The translations under genes were made by a program, and so were the position numbers. 14,703 nucleotides of DNA from an uncultured Lachnospiraceae bacterium (GTDB taxonomy: Bacteria > Bacillota > Clostridia > Lachnospirales > Lachnospiraceae). The DNA lies in NCBI GenBank assembly GCA_946630645.1, contig CAMOZD010000003.1, forward strand, positions 1 to 14,703, in the 5' to 3' direction. The notes under the pieces are model-generated. The model was not told the DNA's origin and did not search any database. It saw nothing but the letters and a program-made list of their open reading frames with translations. Shown here piece by piece: positions 14,078-14,703 of this stretch (position 1 is its first letter; each line of letters opens with the position of its first letter).

Positions 14078-14558
14078 GAAGCCTGGAAGGCTTGCTGGCC
14101 TCTGAGGGATATCCCACCGAGAGCAGGCAGACAGGAATAATATTTTCCGGCAGGCCGAAAAGGTCGATCAGGTCTTTTGAATCAAAGGCCCTTGCCCAGA
14201 GGGAAACCAGGTCAAGGTCAGTGGCTTCCATCATCATGGATGTGGCCGCGATGGCCGCGTCCACCTCACCAGAGTCATAATTATCATAACAGCGGTCCTT
14301 CGTATTCTTCCAGCTGACATTTTTATCATAGCAGACCAGGAAAACCAGTGGTGCCCCATAGGTCATGGGCGTAACCTGCACAAGGCCCTGCCTTGCCTTT
14401 TCGCTGGCAATCACATAAATTCTCTGGGGCTGCAGATTATGGGCTGTGGGAGCCAGCCTGCCTGCCTCTAATAATTTGGCGATCTTGGCCCCCTCTACCT
14501 GGCGGCTGGAGAACCTTCTCTCAGAATATCTCTTCTTTGCTAATTCTAAAAATTCCAT
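14034..14558 (-). CDS. Nitroreductase family FMN flavoprotein
   Basis: 174 residues, a compact nitroreductase-fold protein. MEFLELAKKRYSERRFSSRQVE (1-22) carries the Arg-Ser-x-Arg-type FMN phosphate site near the start (YSERRF). LLEAGRLAPTAHNLQPQRIYVI (29-50) is the Ala-Pro-(S/T)-x-x-N-x-Q-P motif of the family, and a C-terminal PVCLLSVGYPSEASKPSRLHDSRKDI matches the GYP region near the active site. Members use NAD(P)H to reduce nitro compounds, quinones or flavin-linked substrates and work as homodimers; the natural substrate is unknown. A GAAAGGAAAG ribosome binding site lies just before the ATG. Its 3' end overlaps the acyltransferase-like gene, so the two are cotranscribed, though a functional link is not obvious. 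Confidence 0.93.
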   Translation of the reverse strand: MEFLELAKKRYSERRFSSRQVEGAKIAKLLEAGRLAPTAHNLQPQRIYVIASEKARQGLVQVTPMTYGAPLVFLVCYDKNVSWKNTKDRCYDNYDSGEVDAAIAATSMMMEATDLDLVSLWARAFDSKDLIDLFGLPENIIPVCLLSVGYPSEASKPSRLHDSRKDIDEIVRVL

Positions 14559-14580
14559 GGTCTTTCCTTTCTTCTATATA

Positions 14581-14703
14581 AATAGTATCCCAAGCTTAAG
14601 CAATCTTCCAAGCTTGAACAGTATCCTAAACTTGAACAGTATCCCAGGCTTGAACAGTATCCCAGGCTTGAACAGTATCCCAGGCTTGAACAGTATCCCA
14701 GGC
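14581..14703. repeat. 18-bp tandem repeat array truncated by the right edge
   Basis: Seven units in register: 14581-14598, 14599-14616, 14617-14634, 14635-14652, 14653-14670, 14671-14688 and a partial 14689-14703. Units 4 to 7 are identical (AACAGTATCCCAGGCTTG). Unit 3 has three changes, unit 2 five, and unit 1 is also diverged, so the array decays toward the nitroreductase gene. It abuts that gene's ribosome binding site. Two of the three minus-strand frames are open throughout. In one (SLGYCS units) every difference in unit 3 is synonymous; that frame ends with a TAG at 14546-14548, overlapping the nitroreductase start. The array may therefore be the coding tail of an upstream gene, or a non-coding repeat in the promoter region. 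Confidence 0.93.

Noticed and set aside
14581..14703. The right-edge repeats as a CRISPR array
   Set aside because: The 18-bp units are contiguous with no spacers, and no cas gene is in the window.

Overview
The window looks like a chromosomal stretch from a Gram-positive anaerobe of the Clostridia, most likely a Lachnospiraceae-type gut commensal. The support is indirect: moderate G+C, strong purine-rich ribosome binding sites, sigma-A style promoters with 17-nt spacers, lipoboxes instead of periplasmic signal peptides, and intrinsic hairpin terminators. I see no rRNA, tRNA, CRISPR array, transposase or phage gene.

Layout, left to right. (1) 1-980, minus: the N-terminal 300 codons of a sugar-type ABC transporter substrate-binding lipoprotein with its promoter; the C-terminus and any permease/ATPase genes lie off the left edge. 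(2) 1021-2510, minus: a two-gene thiol-redox operon, a short thioredoxin-like protein followed by a thioredoxin reductase-like flavoprotein whose usual NADPH-phosphate-binding arginines are replaced. (3) 2547-5944, minus: a full-length carB without an adjacent carA. (4) 5976-6443, plus: a small lipoprotein of unknown function, divergent from carB, with its own promoter and terminator. (5) 6449-10587, minus: a likely three-gene operon, a polytopic membrane protein of 620 residues (possibly GT-C-like), a type II membrane protein with an octapeptide-repeat cytoplasmic tail and three SH3-like extracytoplasmic domains, and folP (dihydropteroate synthase). (6) 10576-12152, plus: a MATE-family exporter whose consensus promoter abuts the divergent promoter of region 5. 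(7) 12105-12682, minus: a DJ-1/PfpI protein sharing a 20-bp-stem bidirectional terminator with the MATE gene. (8) 12683-13153: mostly non-coding, but with a likely 30-residue single-pass membrane protein and a 2 x 19-bp tandem repeat. (9) 13154-14558, minus: a nitroreductase overlapping a membrane acyltransferase-like (DUF1624/HGSNAT-like) gene. (10) 14581-14703: an 18-bp tandem repeat running off the right edge, possibly the coding end of another minus-strand gene.

Most genes are ordinary housekeeping or stress/export genes and no undescribed multi-gene system is evident. The points most worth checking are the atypical thioredoxin reductase with its partner, the edge repeat with synonymous-looking variation in one minus-strand frame, the abutting divergent promoters at 10559-10604, the translationally coupled membrane-protein/SH3 pair, and the 30-residue membrane protein.
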